Shown here: in pieces, positions 30,635-41,008 of the stretch
How positions within the stretch are numbered: the first letter of the stretch is position 1
How the letters are laid out: the number at the start of each line of letters is the position of its first letter
Assembly: GCF_002632755.1 (NCBI RefSeq)
Contig: NZ_NJAK01000002.1
Coordinates: 403,200-467,199, forward strand
Direction: 5' to 3'
DNA length: 64,000 nt
Origin: Xenorhabdus ishibashii
Lineage (GTDB): Bacteria; Pseudomonadota; Gammaproteobacteria; Enterobacterales; Enterobacteriaceae
Program-made: the position numbers and the translations under genes
Notes under the pieces: model-generated
Told to the model about the DNA's origin: nothing
Database searches by the model: none
What the model saw: the letters and a program-made list of their open reading frames with translations, nothing else

Positions 30635-31543
30635 TTAATTTTCTTGCAGCCATTCGGCATTAAGCGTTTCGCTATCCCCCAGATAATCAAGTAACCAGCT
30701 TAATGCCGGTGAGTGGCTTTTTTGCGACCATGTCAAACAACATGGGCTGTCAGGCAAGGGCTGTTCAAGTTCAAGTGTAATCAGCTTACCTTTACGGATC
30801 AGCGGTAGCGCACGGTGTTTGGGCACCATGCCTACACACAATCCATCCATCAAACAACTTAATCCAACATCCCAATCAGGAACAATCAATCTCCGTTGAT
30901 TATTCAAAGCCCATGTATCACGCTTAGGTAAGCTACGCGAAGTGTCTTCGAGACATAAACTGGGATAAGGCCGCATTTGGTCATCATTCAATTTTTCCGA
31001 TATGGCTGCCAGTTCGTGTTCAGGGCTGGCTACACACAGCCAAGGCATAAATCCCATATCCCTGAAGCTATATCGCTCACCAACAGGGGAAGCACGTGTT
31101 GCTCCGATGGCGACATCCACTCGTCCATCCACCAGGGCATCCCATACGCCATTGAAAACTTCAGGATAGATAAGTAACTCAATATCTGGAAAATGGCGAT
31201 AAAAATCCAAAATTAGCCGAAGCGTTCGCTCTGGCTTCACGACCTGATCAACCGCAATACTAAATTGCCCCCGCCAGCCATTAGCAACCTGTTGGCACTG
31301 GTGCCGAGTGTGATTCATTTTTTTGATAACAGAACGCGCTTCTTTAACAAAGATTGCCCCTGCTTCCGTTAAATCAACATCACGATGACGACGTTCAAAT
31401 AAAGGTACAGCCAACCAGTCTTCAAGCTGTTTTACCGTATAGCTGACAGCAGAAGGTACACGATGAAGTTCTGACGCAGCCGCACTGAAACTTCCTGTTC
31501 TGGCAACAGCATCAATGACTTCCAGAGAGTATTCAGACCACAT
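30635..31543 (-). CDS. punR: LysR-family regulator PunR (YdhB)
   Basis: A 302-residue LysR-type regulator starting MWSEYSLEVIDAVARTGSFS, matching E. coli YdhB/PunR throughout. PunR activates the adjacent divergent transporter gene punC in E. coli. The start at 31543 has AGGA six bases upstream; an in-frame TTG five codons earlier contains that ribosome site and is rejected. Convergent with purR, three bases apart. Confidence 0.94.
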   Translation of the reverse strand: MWSEYSLEVIDAVARTGSFSAAASELHRVPSAVSYTVKQLEDWLAVPLFERRHRDVDLTEAGAIFVKEARSVIKKMNHTRHQCQQVANGWRGQFSIAVDQVVKPERTLRLILDFYRHFPDIELLIYPEVFNGVWDALVDGRVDVAIGATRASPVGERYSFRDMGFMPWLCVASPEHELAAISEKLNDDQMRPYPSLCLEDTSRSLPKRDTWALNNQRRLIVPDWDVGLSCLMDGLCVGMVPKHRALPLIRKGKLITLELEQPLPDSPCCLTWSQKSHSPALSWLLDYLGDSETLNAEWLQEN

Positions 31544-31666
31544 ATATCTTCCTTTCAATTTTTTTCACAGCATGGTGCAAATATTACCGTTTCACAAGTA
31601 AAAATCATGCTATATAAAATAAACCCAATATTTCCTTATCCATTACCAAACCAAGTTATTAACACA

Positions 31667-32878
31667 ATGACAACAAATAAAAACTCCATTCCATTTATGT
31701 CTTATCTCGCGGGCTTAAGCATGTTAGGCTATTTGGCCATCGATATGTATCTGCCCGCTTTTGATGCAATGAAAGCAGAATTAGATACATCAACTAATGC
31801 TATCAGTGCGAGCCTTAGCATTTTTCTTGCCGGATTTGCTTTTGCCCAACTTTTATGGGGTCAATTGTCTGATCGTTTAGGCAGAAAACCCGTTCTTATT
31901 ATCGGTCTGTCCCTGTTTTCCATTAGTTGTTTAGGTATGCTTTGGATAACAAGTCCTATCCAGTTATTGATATTAAGATTTATGCAAGCAGTTGGGGTTT
32001 GTTCTGCTGCGGTGACCTGGCAGGCTTTAGTCGTTGATAGATATGATGCAGAACGAACCAAACGTGTTTTTGCCATGATCATGCCTCTGGTTGCCCTTTC
32101 CCCTGCCCTTGCCCCTTTGTTAGGCGCATGGCTGTTAACGCATAGTGGCTGGAAAATCATTTTCCTTGTTTTAATGATCGTAACGATATTGCTGTTAATA
32201 CCAACATTTTTTCTGGACAATAAGCGCACTAATATCGAAAACCACGCTGATAAAAAAGCAATTTCTTTCTTTACGTTATTAACTTCTCCAGTTTTTAGCG
32301 GAAATGTATTGATCTATGCGTCTTGCAGTGCAGGTTTTTTTGCCTGGCTAACAGGCTCACCAACAATTTTGAAAGATATGGGTTATGATCCTACCGATAT
32401 TGGCCTAAGTTATATTCCCCAAACGTTGGCATTTATGATTGGCGGGTATGGTTGCCGTATCTTATTGGAAAAAATGAAAAGTGAAACGGTATTCCCATTT
32501 CTGTTAGTGGGTTATGCAGTAAGCATGATCATAATTTATTTGATTTCCCTATTAAGTGAACCTTCATTTATAGCCATTCTTATTCCTTTTTGTGTTATGG
32601 CAGCAATGAATGGTGCATCATATCCAATTGCAGTAGCAAATGCCCTGTCTGTTTATCCTCAGGATAGTGGTAAAGCGGCTGCATTACAAAACGCTCTGCA
32701 ATTGGGTCTCTGCTTTATCGCAAGTATGATCGTCTCTTTATTTATGGAATTCCCGCTTTTATCGACGACAACAATAATGGCGCTTACAGTTGTTCCAATG
32801 GCTGTCGGTTATTGGCTGCAAAAACAAGGCATTAAGAAAAACACTAAGCATAAATGCAATAATCTTCCAAAAAAATAA
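31667..32878 (+). CDS. punC: MFS purine-nucleoside efflux transporter PunC (YdhC, Bcr/CflA type)
   Basis: A twelve-helix major-facilitator transporter of the Bcr/CflA drug-efflux type. The MFS A motif is GQLSDRLGRKPV, and MYLPAF in helix 1 is typical. It is the E. coli PunC (YdhC) counterpart, and divergent punR supports this. Start uncertain: none of ATG 31607, 31667 or 31697 has a clear ribosome site; 31667 best matches the family N terminus. Confidence 0.9.
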   Translation: MTTNKNSIPFMSYLAGLSMLGYLAIDMYLPAFDAMKAELDTSTNAISASLSIFLAGFAFAQLLWGQLSDRLGRKPVLIIGLSLFSISCLGMLWITSPIQLLILRFMQAVGVCSAAVTWQALVVDRYDAERTKRVFAMIMPLVALSPALAPLLGAWLLTHSGWKIIFLVLMIVTILLLIPTFFLDNKRTNIENHADKKAISFFTLLTSPVFSGNVLIYASCSAGFFAWLTGSPTILKDMGYDPTDIGLSYIPQTLAFMIGGYGCRILLEKMKSETVFPFLLVGYAVSMIIIYLISLLSEPSFIAILIPFCVMAAMNGASYPIAVANALSVYPQDSGKAAALQNALQLGLCFIASMIVSLFMEFPLLSTTTIMALTVVPMAVGYWLQKQGIKKNTKHKCNNLPKK

Positions 32879-32895
32879 TAGGTAAGAACATTATT

Positions 32896-32929
32896 ATCTA
32901 AAGGTTACGCCATTATGTGACCTTTAGAT
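32896..32929 (+). terminator. terminator after punC
   Basis: A 13-bp stem ATCTAAAGGTTAC / GTGACCTTTAGAT with one wobble pair and an 8-base loop, 17 bases after the punC stop. Only short T runs follow. Confidence 0.75.
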
Positions 32930-33165
32930 GATTGTTTAAATACCATTTCGCTCATATACTCATACGGATTCATTATTCTAAAAATTCGGAATTTGAGGTC
33001 TCTCAGGGCATTGATGCTCTATTTAATTTCAGGATGAATAGGCAATAAGTGCATTTTCAATGCAATTTCTATATTATTTTCCAATAAACCTTCGAGGTTT
33101 TATATAATAAAAATCAGCTACAAAGTGACACCTCAAAATTCCATCACACAAATGTTGGAGAGTAT

Positions 33166-34317
33166 ATGAGTTCATCTTTTGTTGAAGGTAAGAAAACAAT
33201 CACTGATCCTTGGCATAGGATCGCCCATGAATTGCTTCAGGAAACTGATATTGATATCAATGGCAAACGCCCTTTCGACATACGTATTAAAAATCCTGAC
33301 TTCTATAAGCGTGTATTGAAAGAAGGTTCTTTGGGTCTGGGTGAAAGTTATATGGATGGCTGGTGGGAATGTGATCGCCTTGATATTTTCTTTCACAAAG
33401 TATTACGGGCAGATTTAGAACATCGTATCCCTAAAAATGCCAAAGATATCTTCAAGATAATTATCTCTCGTATATTTAATCTACAATCTCCCAAGCGTGC
33501 CTGGATTGTAGGTGAGGAACATTATAATTTAGGTAATGACCTTTTCATTCGCATGCTTGATCCTCACATGCAATATTCTTGCGGTTATTGGAAAGATGCC
33601 AATACACTGGAAGAAGCACAATCCCATAAGCTGCGCCTGATTTGTGAAAAGCTACAATTGTCTCCAGGCATGACTTTATTGGATATCGGTTGTGGATGGG
33701 GAGGTCTGGCTGCCTATGCGGCAGAAAATTACGGTGTATCAGTCACAGGAGTGACGATTTCAGCCGAGCAACAGAAATACGCACAGGAACACTGTAAAGA
33801 TTTAAATGTAAAAATTATCCTTGAAGATTACCGAAACCTTAACCTTCAGTTTGATCGCGTTGTATCCGTCGGCATGTTTGAGCACGTTGGCCCTAAAAAT
33901 TATGACAATTATTTTAATATAGTAAAAAAGAATTTGAAATCAGACGGTCTGTTCCTTCTCCATACCATTGGCTCCAATATTGATAAATCAGGTTCAGATG
34001 CATGGATCAGCAAATATATTTTCCCTAACGGCTGCTTACCCTCGATCGCCAAAATTGCCAAAGCAACTGCGGGAAAGTTTGTCATGGAAGATTGGCACAA
34101 CTTTGGGGCTGATTATGACCGGACACTAATGGCGTGGTATGAGCGGTTTACCGCCAGTTGGCATGAAATAGAGCATAATTACAGCCCACGCTTCAAACGG
34201 ATGTTCAGTTATTATTTGAACGCCTGCGCAGGCGCATTCCGTGCAAGAGATATACAGTTATGGCAGATAGTATTCAGTTCACAAGGTATCGAAAAGGGAT
34301 TAAGAGTACCTAGATAG
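33166..34317 (+). CDS. cfa: cyclopropane-fatty-acyl-phospholipid synthase
   Basis: A 383-residue S-adenosylmethionine-dependent methyltransferase that adds a methylene bridge to unsaturated membrane lipids. It has the SAM-binding motif LLDIGCGWGGLA, VSVGMFEHVG, and a C-terminal catalytic region ending FSSQGIEKGLRVPR. Cfa strengthens membranes in stationary phase and acid. GGAGAG precedes the ATG after a 5' leader of more than 200 bases that may hold the regulatory signals. Confidence 0.97.
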   Translation: MSSSFVEGKKTITDPWHRIAHELLQETDIDINGKRPFDIRIKNPDFYKRVLKEGSLGLGESYMDGWWECDRLDIFFHKVLRADLEHRIPKNAKDIFKIIISRIFNLQSPKRAWIVGEEHYNLGNDLFIRMLDPHMQYSCGYWKDANTLEEAQSHKLRLICEKLQLSPGMTLLDIGCGWGGLAAYAAENYGVSVTGVTISAEQQKYAQEHCKDLNVKIILEDYRNLNLQFDRVVSVGMFEHVGPKNYDNYFNIVKKNLKSDGLFLLHTIGSNIDKSGSDAWISKYIFPNGCLPSIAKIAKATAGKFVMEDWHNFGADYDRTLMAWYERFTASWHEIEHNYSPRFKRMFSYYLNACAGAFRARDIQLWQIVFSSQGIEKGLRVPR

Positions 34318-34338
34318 CTCCCCATAACGAAATTTCCC

Positions 34339-34369
34339 AAAGCTACAGAAATGGTATTTCTGTAGCTTT
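34339..34369. terminator. bidirectional terminator between cfa and ribE
   Basis: Perfect 13-bp stem AAAGCTACAGAAA / TTTCTGTAGCTTT with a 5-base loop, 21 bases after cfa. The T runs are short. Confidence 0.85.
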
Positions 34370-34401
34370 CCCACACCATCGAATATAGAAATATTTCTTT
34401 A

Positions 34402-35043
34402 TTATTTTTCAATCTGTGACAATAATTTTTCTTGTGTTTTCTGAGCCATAATCCGTTCAACGGTATCTACAATCGCTTGAGTTTGTGGATCAATTTCAAT
34501 ATTAACCTTTTCACCCAGACGTTTTTTACCCAGAGTTGTGCGCTCTAATGTTTCTGGAATTAAATGAACACAAAAACGATTATTGACCACATCTCCGACT
34601 GTTAGGCTAATTCCATCAATGCCAACAAATCCTTTATGCAGAATATATTTCATTAACTGTTTATCATGAATTCGAAACCATATTTCATGGTTATTTTCAG
34701 AAATGAAGATCTTGGCAATTTCGGCTGTTGCAATAATATGCCCGGACATCAAATGCCCGCCAATTTCATCACCAAATTTAGCTGCTCTTTCCAGATTGAC
34801 TAAATCACCCACCCTGAGTTCACCAAGGTTGGTCAGGCGCAATGTTTCTTTCATTAAATCAAAACTGACTAAATCACCATCGATCTTAGTTACAGTCAGG
34901 CAACAACCGTTGTGGGAAACAGAAGCGCCCGTTTCAATTCCGGGTAATAATTCAGCCGGAAATTTAACAATATGAGTCCGAAAATGCATCTTTTCATCAA
35001 TGGCAACTATCGGTGCTTTTTCCTGAACGATACCTGTAAACAT
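34402..35043 (-). CDS. ribE: riboflavin synthase alpha chain
   Basis: A 213-residue enzyme (called RibC in E. coli, RibE elsewhere) built of two lumazine-binding repeats: [12 protein letters not shown] in the first, [12 protein letters not shown] in the second. It dismutates two 6,7-dimethyl-8-ribityllumazine molecules into riboflavin. It is divergent from mdtK as in E. coli. Confidence 0.95.
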   Translation of the reverse strand: MFTGIVQEKAPIVAIDEKMHFRTHIVKFPAELLPGIETGASVSHNGCCLTVTKIDGDLVSFDLMKETLRLTNLGELRVGDLVNLERAAKFGDEIGGHLMSGHIIATAEIAKIFISENNHEIWFRIHDKQLMKYILHKGFVGIDGISLTVGDVVNNRFCVHLIPETLERTTLGKKRLGEKVNIEIDPQTQAIVDTVERIMAQKTQEKLLSQIEK

Positions 35044-35334
35044 GGGACCTCCTTAATAATTTTACTTGGCGGATTAGTTTAACCCACTCACCACTTTTAA
35101 GCACTATACTGTTTAAGTATCATTTTATTTAACACATTTATTTGGATTGAGTTTAGTTTCAGTTAAGTATTGCTTCAATCATATTGAATATAAACATCGT
35201 GCAATGATTGGATTAATAAAATGAGTCCTATACAATGTGGCAGCTTATAAGCGATATATTTTCTATTAACATCGTTTGCTCGCAAAATATCTCTTGTTTT
35301 TCTTGTTAATTTTCAATCAAAAAAGGTGTAGTAC

Positions 35335-36708
35335 GTGCAGAAATATTTAAATGAAGCGCGTAGTTTGCTCGCTTTAGGGATCCCTGTTGTCATCGCACAG
35401 TTTTCACAAACTGCGATGGGTTTCGTTGATACCGTCATGGCTGGTAAAGCTGGTGCTATTGAAATGTCAGCGGTTGCTGTTGGTACATCAATCTGGCTGC
35501 CAGTCATTCTATTTAGCCAAGGTTTATTATTCGCCTTGACACCAATCGTGGCACACATGAATGGCTCTGGCCAGAGAAAAAATGTTGCTGGCCAAATCCA
35601 GCAAGGGTTTTGGCTTGCAACCTTCCTCTCTATTTTGACCATCGCAATACTGTATAACAGCCGATTTATTATAGAAGCACAACATAATATCGATCCTGTA
35701 TTGGCACAGAAAGCCACGGAATTTATCCATGCTATCATGTGGGGAGCACCAGGTTATTTATTTTATCAAGTCTTGCGTGGTCAATGTGAAGGGTTATCGA
35801 AAACCAAACCAGCAATGGTCATTGGCCTTGCCGGACTACTGGTCAATATTCCTGTTAACTATATTTTTATTTACGGTAAATTTGGTGCACCGGCATTGGG
35901 TGGTGTAGGTTGTGGTGTTGCAACGGCAACCGTTTACTGGGTTATGTTCTTGTTATTGCTTGTCTATGTGAAGCACTCTCCTTCCCAAAAAGATATCCAA
36001 ACATTTACCAAATTTGCGGGTCCTGAATGGCATACGCAAAAACGTATTACATTGCTTGGCCTGCCTATCGCTTTAGCGATGTTCTTTGAGGTTACTCTGT
36101 TTGCTGTCGTTTCGTTGCTGGTTTCTCCACTTGGTGTCGTAGCCGTTGCCGGACACCAGATATCGCTCAATTTCAGTTCCATGATGTTTATGTTCCCGTT
36201 GTCATTGGGAATAGCGGCCACCATCCGCGTTGGCTACAATCTGGGACAACAATCGACAGAAGGTGCTAAAATATCCGCATACACGAGTATTATTGTTGGG
36301 TTAATTATTGCCTGCGTGACAGCGACCTTCACGGTACTGTTTAGTGAACACATTGCATTTATGTACAACGATAATCCTGAGGTCGTTCTTCTTGCCTCTC
36401 ACTTAATGCTGTTTGCTGCTATTTATCAGCTTTCCGATGCGGTTCAGGTCATTGGATCTGGGGTATTACGCGGGTACAAAGATACACGTTCTATTTTCTT
36501 TATCACTTTTATTTCTTATTGGATCTTAGGGCTGCCCAGTGGCTATATTCTGGCATTGACGGATTATGTAACTAAGCCGATGGGGCCACAGGGTTTCTGG
36601 ATTGGGTTCATTATCGGTTTAACTGCATCAGCATTTATGATGGGTTACCGTATTCTGTGGACACAAAAACAACCAGCCCATTATGTTCTGAAACGTTCTA
36701 CTCGTTAA
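35335..36708 (+). CDS. mdtK: MATE-family multidrug efflux pump MdtK (NorM)
   Basis: A 457-residue inner-membrane protein with twelve predicted helices, of the NorM branch of the MATE family, that exports cationic drugs with Na+ or H+. N terminus [18 protein letters not shown] and internal [11 protein letters not shown] and [10 protein letters not shown] blocks match E. coli MdtK. It starts at GTG with AAGG nearby. Confidence 0.95.
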   Translation: MQKYLNEARSLLALGIPVVIAQFSQTAMGFVDTVMAGKAGAIEMSAVAVGTSIWLPVILFSQGLLFALTPIVAHMNGSGQRKNVAGQIQQGFWLATFLSILTIAILYNSRFIIEAQHNIDPVLAQKATEFIHAIMWGAPGYLFYQVLRGQCEGLSKTKPAMVIGLAGLLVNIPVNYIFIYGKFGAPALGGVGCGVATATVYWVMFLLLLVYVKHSPSQKDIQTFTKFAGPEWHTQKRITLLGLPIALAMFFEVTLFAVVSLLVSPLGVVAVAGHQISLNFSSMMFMFPLSLGIAATIRVGYNLGQQSTEGAKISAYTSIIVGLIIACVTATFTVLFSEHIAFMYNDNPEVVLLASHLMLFAAIYQLSDAVQVIGSGVLRGYKDTRSIFFITFISYWILGLPSGYILALTDYVTKPMGPQGFWIGFIIGLTASAFMMGYRILWTQKQPAHYVLKRSTR

Positions 36709-36742
36709 TTCAGCACATTTCAGTCTCCTGATTTACCAATAA

Positions 36743-36817
36743 AGGGGAAAAAGCTGCGAATTCATGCTAAAAGATGTAAATGCGAGCAGTTGAACAAGAA
36801 TTTGCATTTTTCCCCTT
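36743..36817. repeat. long imperfect inverted repeat after mdtK
   Basis: AAGGGGAAAAAGCTGCGAATTC near 36743 faces GAATTTGCATTTTTCCCCTT near 36798: about 11 outer pairs, an internal mismatch region, then more pairs. It could form a large hairpin at the end of the mdtK transcript, just before the tRNA promoter. Right arm overlaps the -35 box. Confidence 0.55.
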
Positions 36818-36844
36818 GCCAGAAAGCTCAGTGCCCGTTAATAT
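36816..36844 (+). promoter_or_regulatory. promoter of the tRNA-Val pair
   Basis: -35 TTGCCA at 36816-36821 and -10 TAATAT at 36839-36844 with an exact 17-base spacer, followed by a C/G-rich discriminator (CGTCCCCG), the arrangement expected for a stringently controlled tRNA promoter. The tRNA begins 34 bases further on. Confidence 0.75.
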
Positions 36845-36877
36845 TCGTCCCCGTTGTCAGCCATAGAAATGTAGATT

Positions 36878-36954
36878 GCGTCCGTAGCTCAGTTGGTTAG
36901 AGCACCACCTTGACATGGTGGGGGTCGGTGGTTCGAGTCCACTCGGACGCACCA
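36878..36954 (+). tRNA. valV: tRNA-Val(GAC), first copy
   Basis: A 77-base cloverleaf: acceptor GCGTCCG / CGGACGC, D-loop AGCTCAGTTGGTTAGAGC, anticodon stem-loop CCACCTTGACATGGTGG with anticodon GAC, TPsiC arm GTGGTTCGAGTCCAC, and encoded CCA. Corresponds to valV in E. coli, which lies after mdtK as here. Confidence 0.98.
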
Positions 36955-36986
36955 AATATTTGGCTGAAAAAAAAGAGTATTAATGT

Positions 36987-37063
36987 GCGTCCGTAGCTCA
37001 GTTGGTTAGAGCACCACCTTGACATGGTGGGGGTCGGTGGTTCGAGTCCACTCGGACGCACCA
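36987..37063 (+). tRNA. valW: tRNA-Val(GAC), second copy
   Basis: Identical 77-base sequence to the first copy, 32 bases downstream and surely co-transcribed. Anticodon GAC; CCA encoded. No clear terminator follows. Confidence 0.98.
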
Positions 37064-37286
37064 TATCTACTTCATCACATCACGCTTTCCTTGTACTGTT
37101 TTTACTATTTTCCCGTGTTCCCATTCTGATATCTCACCTGCTCATGAACTGGATTGTTACTCAATCTATCCTTGTATAAAAATTCAATCATATTTTTTTG
37201 CGCAACAACTCTCTGATTTCTTTAACCCAGGACTATGGCTATCTTCTTTTTTCTGTATGGAAATCTTTTCAAGCGCTATTTTTTGA

Positions 37287-37315
37287 TTCATTTCACAGAA
37301 ATTAGTCTCTATAAT
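37287..37315 (+). promoter_or_regulatory. candidate pykF promoter
   Basis: -10 TATAAT at 37310-37315 with a weak -35 TTCATT at 37287-37292, spacer 17. It predicts a 5' leader of about 255 bases. The rest of the 515-base gap between the tRNAs and pykF shows no gene. Confidence 0.5.
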
Positions 37316-37330
37316 ACGCTTATGTCATAA

Positions 37331-37346
37331 GTTGAATGGTTTCAGC
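37331..37346. promoter_or_regulatory. Cra (FruR) operator of pykF
   Basis: GTTGAATGGTTTCAGC agrees with the Cra palindrome GCTGAATCGATTCAGC at 13 of 16 positions and sits just downstream of the TATAAT promoter, a position where Cra represses pykF in E. coli. Confidence 0.7.
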
Positions 37347-37578
37347 CAATTAATTTACCGAATCCAGAAAAAATTACAGATGATTAGTCGAACTAAATCC
37401 GTATATCTACACATACCTAACCTCACGCTGAAAAACCATTTGACGCTTACTGCTATCCATTTTCCATTGCTACCCATTTCACTATGTTGCGCAACTAAAA
37501 ACAGCAGATGATGCAGGCATACATGTTAATGGCTAGTGATTCACTCTTTTAATCCATTTAATCAGTAGATAGATTGTC

Positions 37579-38988
37579 ATGAAAAAAACCAAAATTGTTT
37601 GTACTATCGGGCCAAAAACAGAATCCGAAGAGAAATTGACCGAATTACTTAATGCGGGTATGAATGTGATGCGCCTGAACTTTTCGCACGGTGACTACGA
37701 AGAGCATGGCCAACGCATTAAAAATATTCGCGCGGTTGTCGCAAAAACGGGCAAAAAAGCAGCAATTTTACTGGATACTAAGGGTCCTGAAATCCGCACC
37801 ATAAAACTGGAAGGTGGTAATGATGTCTCCCTTACTGCGGGTCAAACCTTCACCTTTACAACAGATAAATCTGTTATTGGCAATCGAGATCGTGTCGCTG
37901 TGACTTATGCCGGACTGCCAGAAGATCTGAAACCAGGAAACACCGTATTGGTTGATGATGGTTTGATTGCCATGACAGTTAAAGAAACTACCGCAACCGA
38001 AGTTATCTGTGAAGTATTGAACAGCGGTGACTTAGGTGAAAACAAAGGCGTTAACCTGCCAAATGTTTCCATCAACCTGCCTGCACTAGCAGAAAAAGAT
38101 AAACAGGATTTGATTTTCGGTTGTGAGCAAAATGTAGATTTCGTTGCGGCGTCTTTTATCCGTAAGCGTTCCGATGTACTGGAAATCCGTGAACATCTGA
38201 AAGCGCATGGCGGCGAACACATCCAAATCATTTCTAAAATCGAAAATCAGGAAGGCCTGAATAACTTCGATGAAATTCTCGAAGCGTCTGACGGTATCAT
38301 GGTTGCCCGTGGCGATCTGGGGGTTGAAATTCCGGTAGAAGAAGTTATCTTCGCGCAAAAAATGATGATTGAAAAATGTAATGCAGCTCGTAAGGTTGTT
38401 ATCACTGCAACCCAAATGCTGGATTCCATGATCAAAAACCCACGCCCTACCCGTGCTGAAGCCGGCGATGTTGCTAACGCTATTTTAGATGGCACAGATG
38501 CAGTAATGCTTTCTGGTGAAAGTGCGAAAGGAAAATATCCTGTTGAAGCCGTCTCTATCATGGCAACAATCTGTGAACGTACAGATCGCGTTATGGGCAG
38601 CAAAATTGAACATACCAGGACTCAGAAACTGCGCGTTACCGAAGCCGTGTGCCGTGGTGCGGTTGAAATTGCAGAGAAATTGGAAGCACCACTAATTGTT
38701 GTGGCAACATATGGTGGTAAGTCTGCAAGATCTATCCGCAAATATTTCCCTAATGCGCCAATCCTTGCGTTGACAACTAATGAAATCACTGCTCGCCAAT
38801 TGCTGTTGATCAAAGGTGTTTCCACTCAGGTTGTCAAAGAAATCGCTTCTACCGACGATTTTTACCGTATTGGTAAAGAAGCGGCATTAGCAAGTGGTAT
38901 GGCACACAAAGGAGATATCGTTGTCATGGTATCCGGTGCATTAGTACCAAGTGGCACCACAAACACTTCCTCTGTCCATGTGCTTTAA
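37579..38988 (+). CDS. pykF: pyruvate kinase I
   Basis: A 469-residue pyruvate kinase: [20 protein letters not shown] at the N terminus, the active-site segment [23 protein letters not shown], and [12 protein letters not shown]. It forms pyruvate and ATP from phosphoenolpyruvate and is the allosteric type activated by fructose 1,6-bisphosphate. PpsA, in the same window, catalyses the reverse direction. Confidence 0.97.
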   Translation: MKKTKIVCTIGPKTESEEKLTELLNAGMNVMRLNFSHGDYEEHGQRIKNIRAVVAKTGKKAAILLDTKGPEIRTIKLEGGNDVSLTAGQTFTFTTDKSVIGNRDRVAVTYAGLPEDLKPGNTVLVDDGLIAMTVKETTATEVICEVLNSGDLGENKGVNLPNVSINLPALAEKDKQDLIFGCEQNVDFVAASFIRKRSDVLEIREHLKAHGGEHIQIISKIENQEGLNNFDEILEASDGIMVARGDLGVEIPVEEVIFAQKMMIEKCNAARKVVITATQMLDSMIKNPRPTRAEAGDVANAILDGTDAVMLSGESAKGKYPVEAVSIMATICERTDRVMGSKIEHTRTQKLRVTEAVCRGAVEIAEKLEAPLIVVATYGGKSARSIRKYFPNAPILALTTNEITARQLLLIKGVSTQVVKEIASTDDFYRIGKEAALASGMAHKGDIVVMVSGALVPSGTTNTSSVHVL

Positions 38989-39050
38989 GATGCAATAAGC
39001 CATAAACAAAACAGGCTGCCTGAATTTAAGCAGTACTGAGCATCATCAAG

Positions 39051-39085
39051 AAGCCCATATTGGCGTTATGCAGATTTGGGCTTTT
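39051..39085 (+). terminator. terminator after pykF
   Basis: Stem AAGCCCA / TGGGCTT with flanking partial pairs and five T after it, 62 bases past the pykF stop. Confidence 0.8.
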
Positions 39086-39440
39086 TATGCTTTTATGATG
39101 TCATCATCAATGATGTATTTTATGGCCTGGCTAACTGAAAATAATTTGTTCTATCTTATTCTAGATATTGCTTAGTACAAGAATACTTTACTATTTTCGC
39201 TCACTTATACTTAGCGTAATGGATCTTTTATATAACAATAAATCACGTTAATTTAACAATATTAATTTAATTAATCCTTTACCATTAATATAATTAAACA
39301 AATAAATTTTAGTGTTATTTATTTTGATTAAATTACCTTTTCGGCTTGCCTTCTTATGTTGATATTCCCAAATTATTAGCTTATTTTGAGATAAAGAACA
39401 GTAGAATTTTTTTTCGTAGCAAAAATTTATTCTCTTTCTA
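39086..39440. other. AT-rich gap between pykF and lpp
   Basis: After the pykF terminator the sequence is very AT-rich with no reading frame of substance. This matches the AT-rich upstream DNA known for highly expressed lpp promoters, which can bind RNA polymerase alpha subunits. Confidence 0.5.
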
Positions 39441-39470
39441 AAATAGTTTGTGTAATACTTAGATGGCTAC
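39441..39470 (+). promoter_or_regulatory. lpp promoter
   Basis: The block TTTGTGTAATACTT, followed by a GGAGATTAACT...AATCTAGAGGGTA leader, is the same as the E. coli lpp core promoter and 5' leader. The extended -10 is TGTAATACT (39451-39459); transcription should begin at about 39467. Confidence 0.8.
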
Positions 39471-39502
39471 TTGGAGATTAACTTAATCTAGAGGGTAATG
39501 TG

Positions 39503-39739
39503 ATGAATCGTACTAAAGTTGTATTTGGTGCAGTAATTCTGGCTTCTACTCTGTTAGCGGGTTGCTCAAGCGCAACTAAAGTTGAACAACTCGCCTCTCA
39601 GGTTCAAACTCTCGGCTCTAAAGTTGACCAGTTGAGCAGTGATCTCAGTTCTATTCGTTCTGATGTACAATCAGCCAGAGATGAAGCTTCTCGCGCGAAT
39701 CAGCGCCTTGATAACCAAGTTCGTTCATACAAGAAATAA
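39503..39739 (+). CDS. lpp: major outer-membrane (Braun) lipoprotein Lpp
   Basis: A 78-residue prolipoprotein: signal peptide ending in lipobox LLAGC, then a 58-residue heptad-repeat helix ([21 protein letters not shown]) that trimerises, and a C-terminal YKK whose last Lys is linked to peptidoglycan. GAGGG seven bases before the ATG at 39503 sets the start; the GTG one codon earlier is not needed. The L,D-transpeptidase next door belongs to the family that attaches Lpp. Confidence 0.98.
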   Translation: MNRTKVVFGAVILASTLLAGCSSATKVEQLASQVQTLGSKVDQLSSDLSSIRSDVQSARDEASRANQRLDNQVRSYKK

Positions 39740-39768
39740 TCTTTATAGTAGGTAGAAATTGTTCATAA

Positions 39769-39794
39769 AAAATGGCGTACCATCGTACGCCATT
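39769..39794. terminator. bidirectional terminator between lpp and the L,D-transpeptidase
   Basis: AATGGCGTAC / GTACGCCATT, a perfect 10-bp stem with a 4-base loop, with an A run before it. It lies between two convergent genes. Coordinates are good to within two bases. Confidence 0.85.
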
Positions 39795-39802
39795 CCTATT
39801 TC

Positions 39803-40855
39803 TTAAGTTTCTGGTTGGTAAATCGGCTCTGGTTGATGTAACCGCGGTATTTTGGCAGGTTTAATTCCCCGGATAACCGTATCTTCCGTATCTTCAATTG
39901 GATCTAAAATCACCTTTTCCGCCTGGCCATTATTCACCTGTACTGGCATTCCTGAACGACGAATAATAGCTTGTTCAACAAGGAATTCATCTGTCTCACG
40001 ATTATTAATGAACTTTACTAAGCCTTCAGGGCGTGGGATAGGCATTGTTTGTGGATCATCGGTCTCTTTATTAGAAAGCGGCTGATGAACTTCTACATAG
40101 CGCTTACCATCTGGCTCTATGGCATATTTCACGGGTTCATTAATGACTTGGACACGCGTCCCTCGTGGAACAGTCTGAAACAGAGCTTCGATATCATCAG
40201 GCCGCAAACGGATACATCCTGAACTGACACGCATACCAATGCCAAAATTCGCATTTGTGCCATGGATCAGATATTCGCCACGCCCGGCGGCTAAACGTAA
40301 GGCAAAATCCCCCATTGGATTATCTGGACCTGCGGGTATTACGGCAGGCAAAATAATTCCCCGACTAGCATAATCCTTGCGAATATTAACGGTTGGTGTC
40401 CATGTCGGGTTTTTAATCAATTGGCTGACTGACGTTGTCATAGTCGGCGTGTTACGCCCAAGTTGACCTATTCCAATAGGGTACACAACAACATAATTAT
40501 TTCCCTCAGGGAAATAATAGAGCCGGAGTTCGGCCAGATTGATAATAATCCCTTGACGAGGAGTGTCTGGAAGCAACATCTGTGATGGAATAATTAACTC
40601 AGTGCCAGGTTTAGGCAAATAGGGATCAACACCAGGATTTGCTTCCAACATCGCCAGTAATCCTATTTGGTATTTGGCTGCAATGTATTCTAACGGCTGC
40701 CCGTCATCGGGCACAGTATAGGTAGAGTTTTCGCCAATCAGACGGCTATTAGCAGGAGGCAATGGATACTCGATAGCATGGGCGATATTAGTCAATCCGC
40801 TTAACGACAACATGCCAATCAAGAACATGCCGATAACAGTTAAAGATCGCTTCAT
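39803..40855 (-). CDS. ldtE: L,D-transpeptidase (YnhG/LdtE family)
   Basis: A 350-residue secreted enzyme: N-terminal signal peptide, a LysM-like peptidoglycan-binding domain (about residues 45-90), then a YkuD catalytic domain with HGTNANFGIG and SSGCIRL, catalytic Cys C214. Family members form 3-3 cross-links or attach Lpp to peptidoglycan. Position next to lpp and pykF matches E. coli ynhG (ldtE). The tail after residue 300 is longer and more variable. It could instead carry the Lpp-anchoring activity; sequence alone does not decide. Confidence 0.9.
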   Translation of the reverse strand: MKRSLTVIGMFLIGMLSLSGLTNIAHAIEYPLPPANSRLIGENSTYTVPDDGQPLEYIAAKYQIGLLAMLEANPGVDPYLPKPGTELIIPSQMLLPDTPRQGIIINLAELRLYYFPEGNNYVVVYPIGIGQLGRNTPTMTTSVSQLIKNPTWTPTVNIRKDYASRGIILPAVIPAGPDNPMGDFALRLAAGRGEYLIHGTNANFGIGMRVSSGCIRLRPDDIEALFQTVPRGTRVQVINEPVKYAIEPDGKRYVEVHQPLSNKETDDPQTMPIPRPEGLVKFINNRETDEFLVEQAIIRRSGMPVQVNNGQAEKVILDPIEDTEDTVIRGIKPAKIPRLHQPEPIYQPET

Positions 40856-41008
40856 ACGTGCTTCCTGAAAATGACATTGAATGTTTGTGGTTAATTAATA
40901 GCCTATTTTGCAAAACTATTCTATCTCATTCGTAGTTATTAAAGAGAGGTGTATATATTCGGCTGTTCCTGCCAGTGAAATACTGACAGGAATAAAAAAA
41001 CAAAACAG

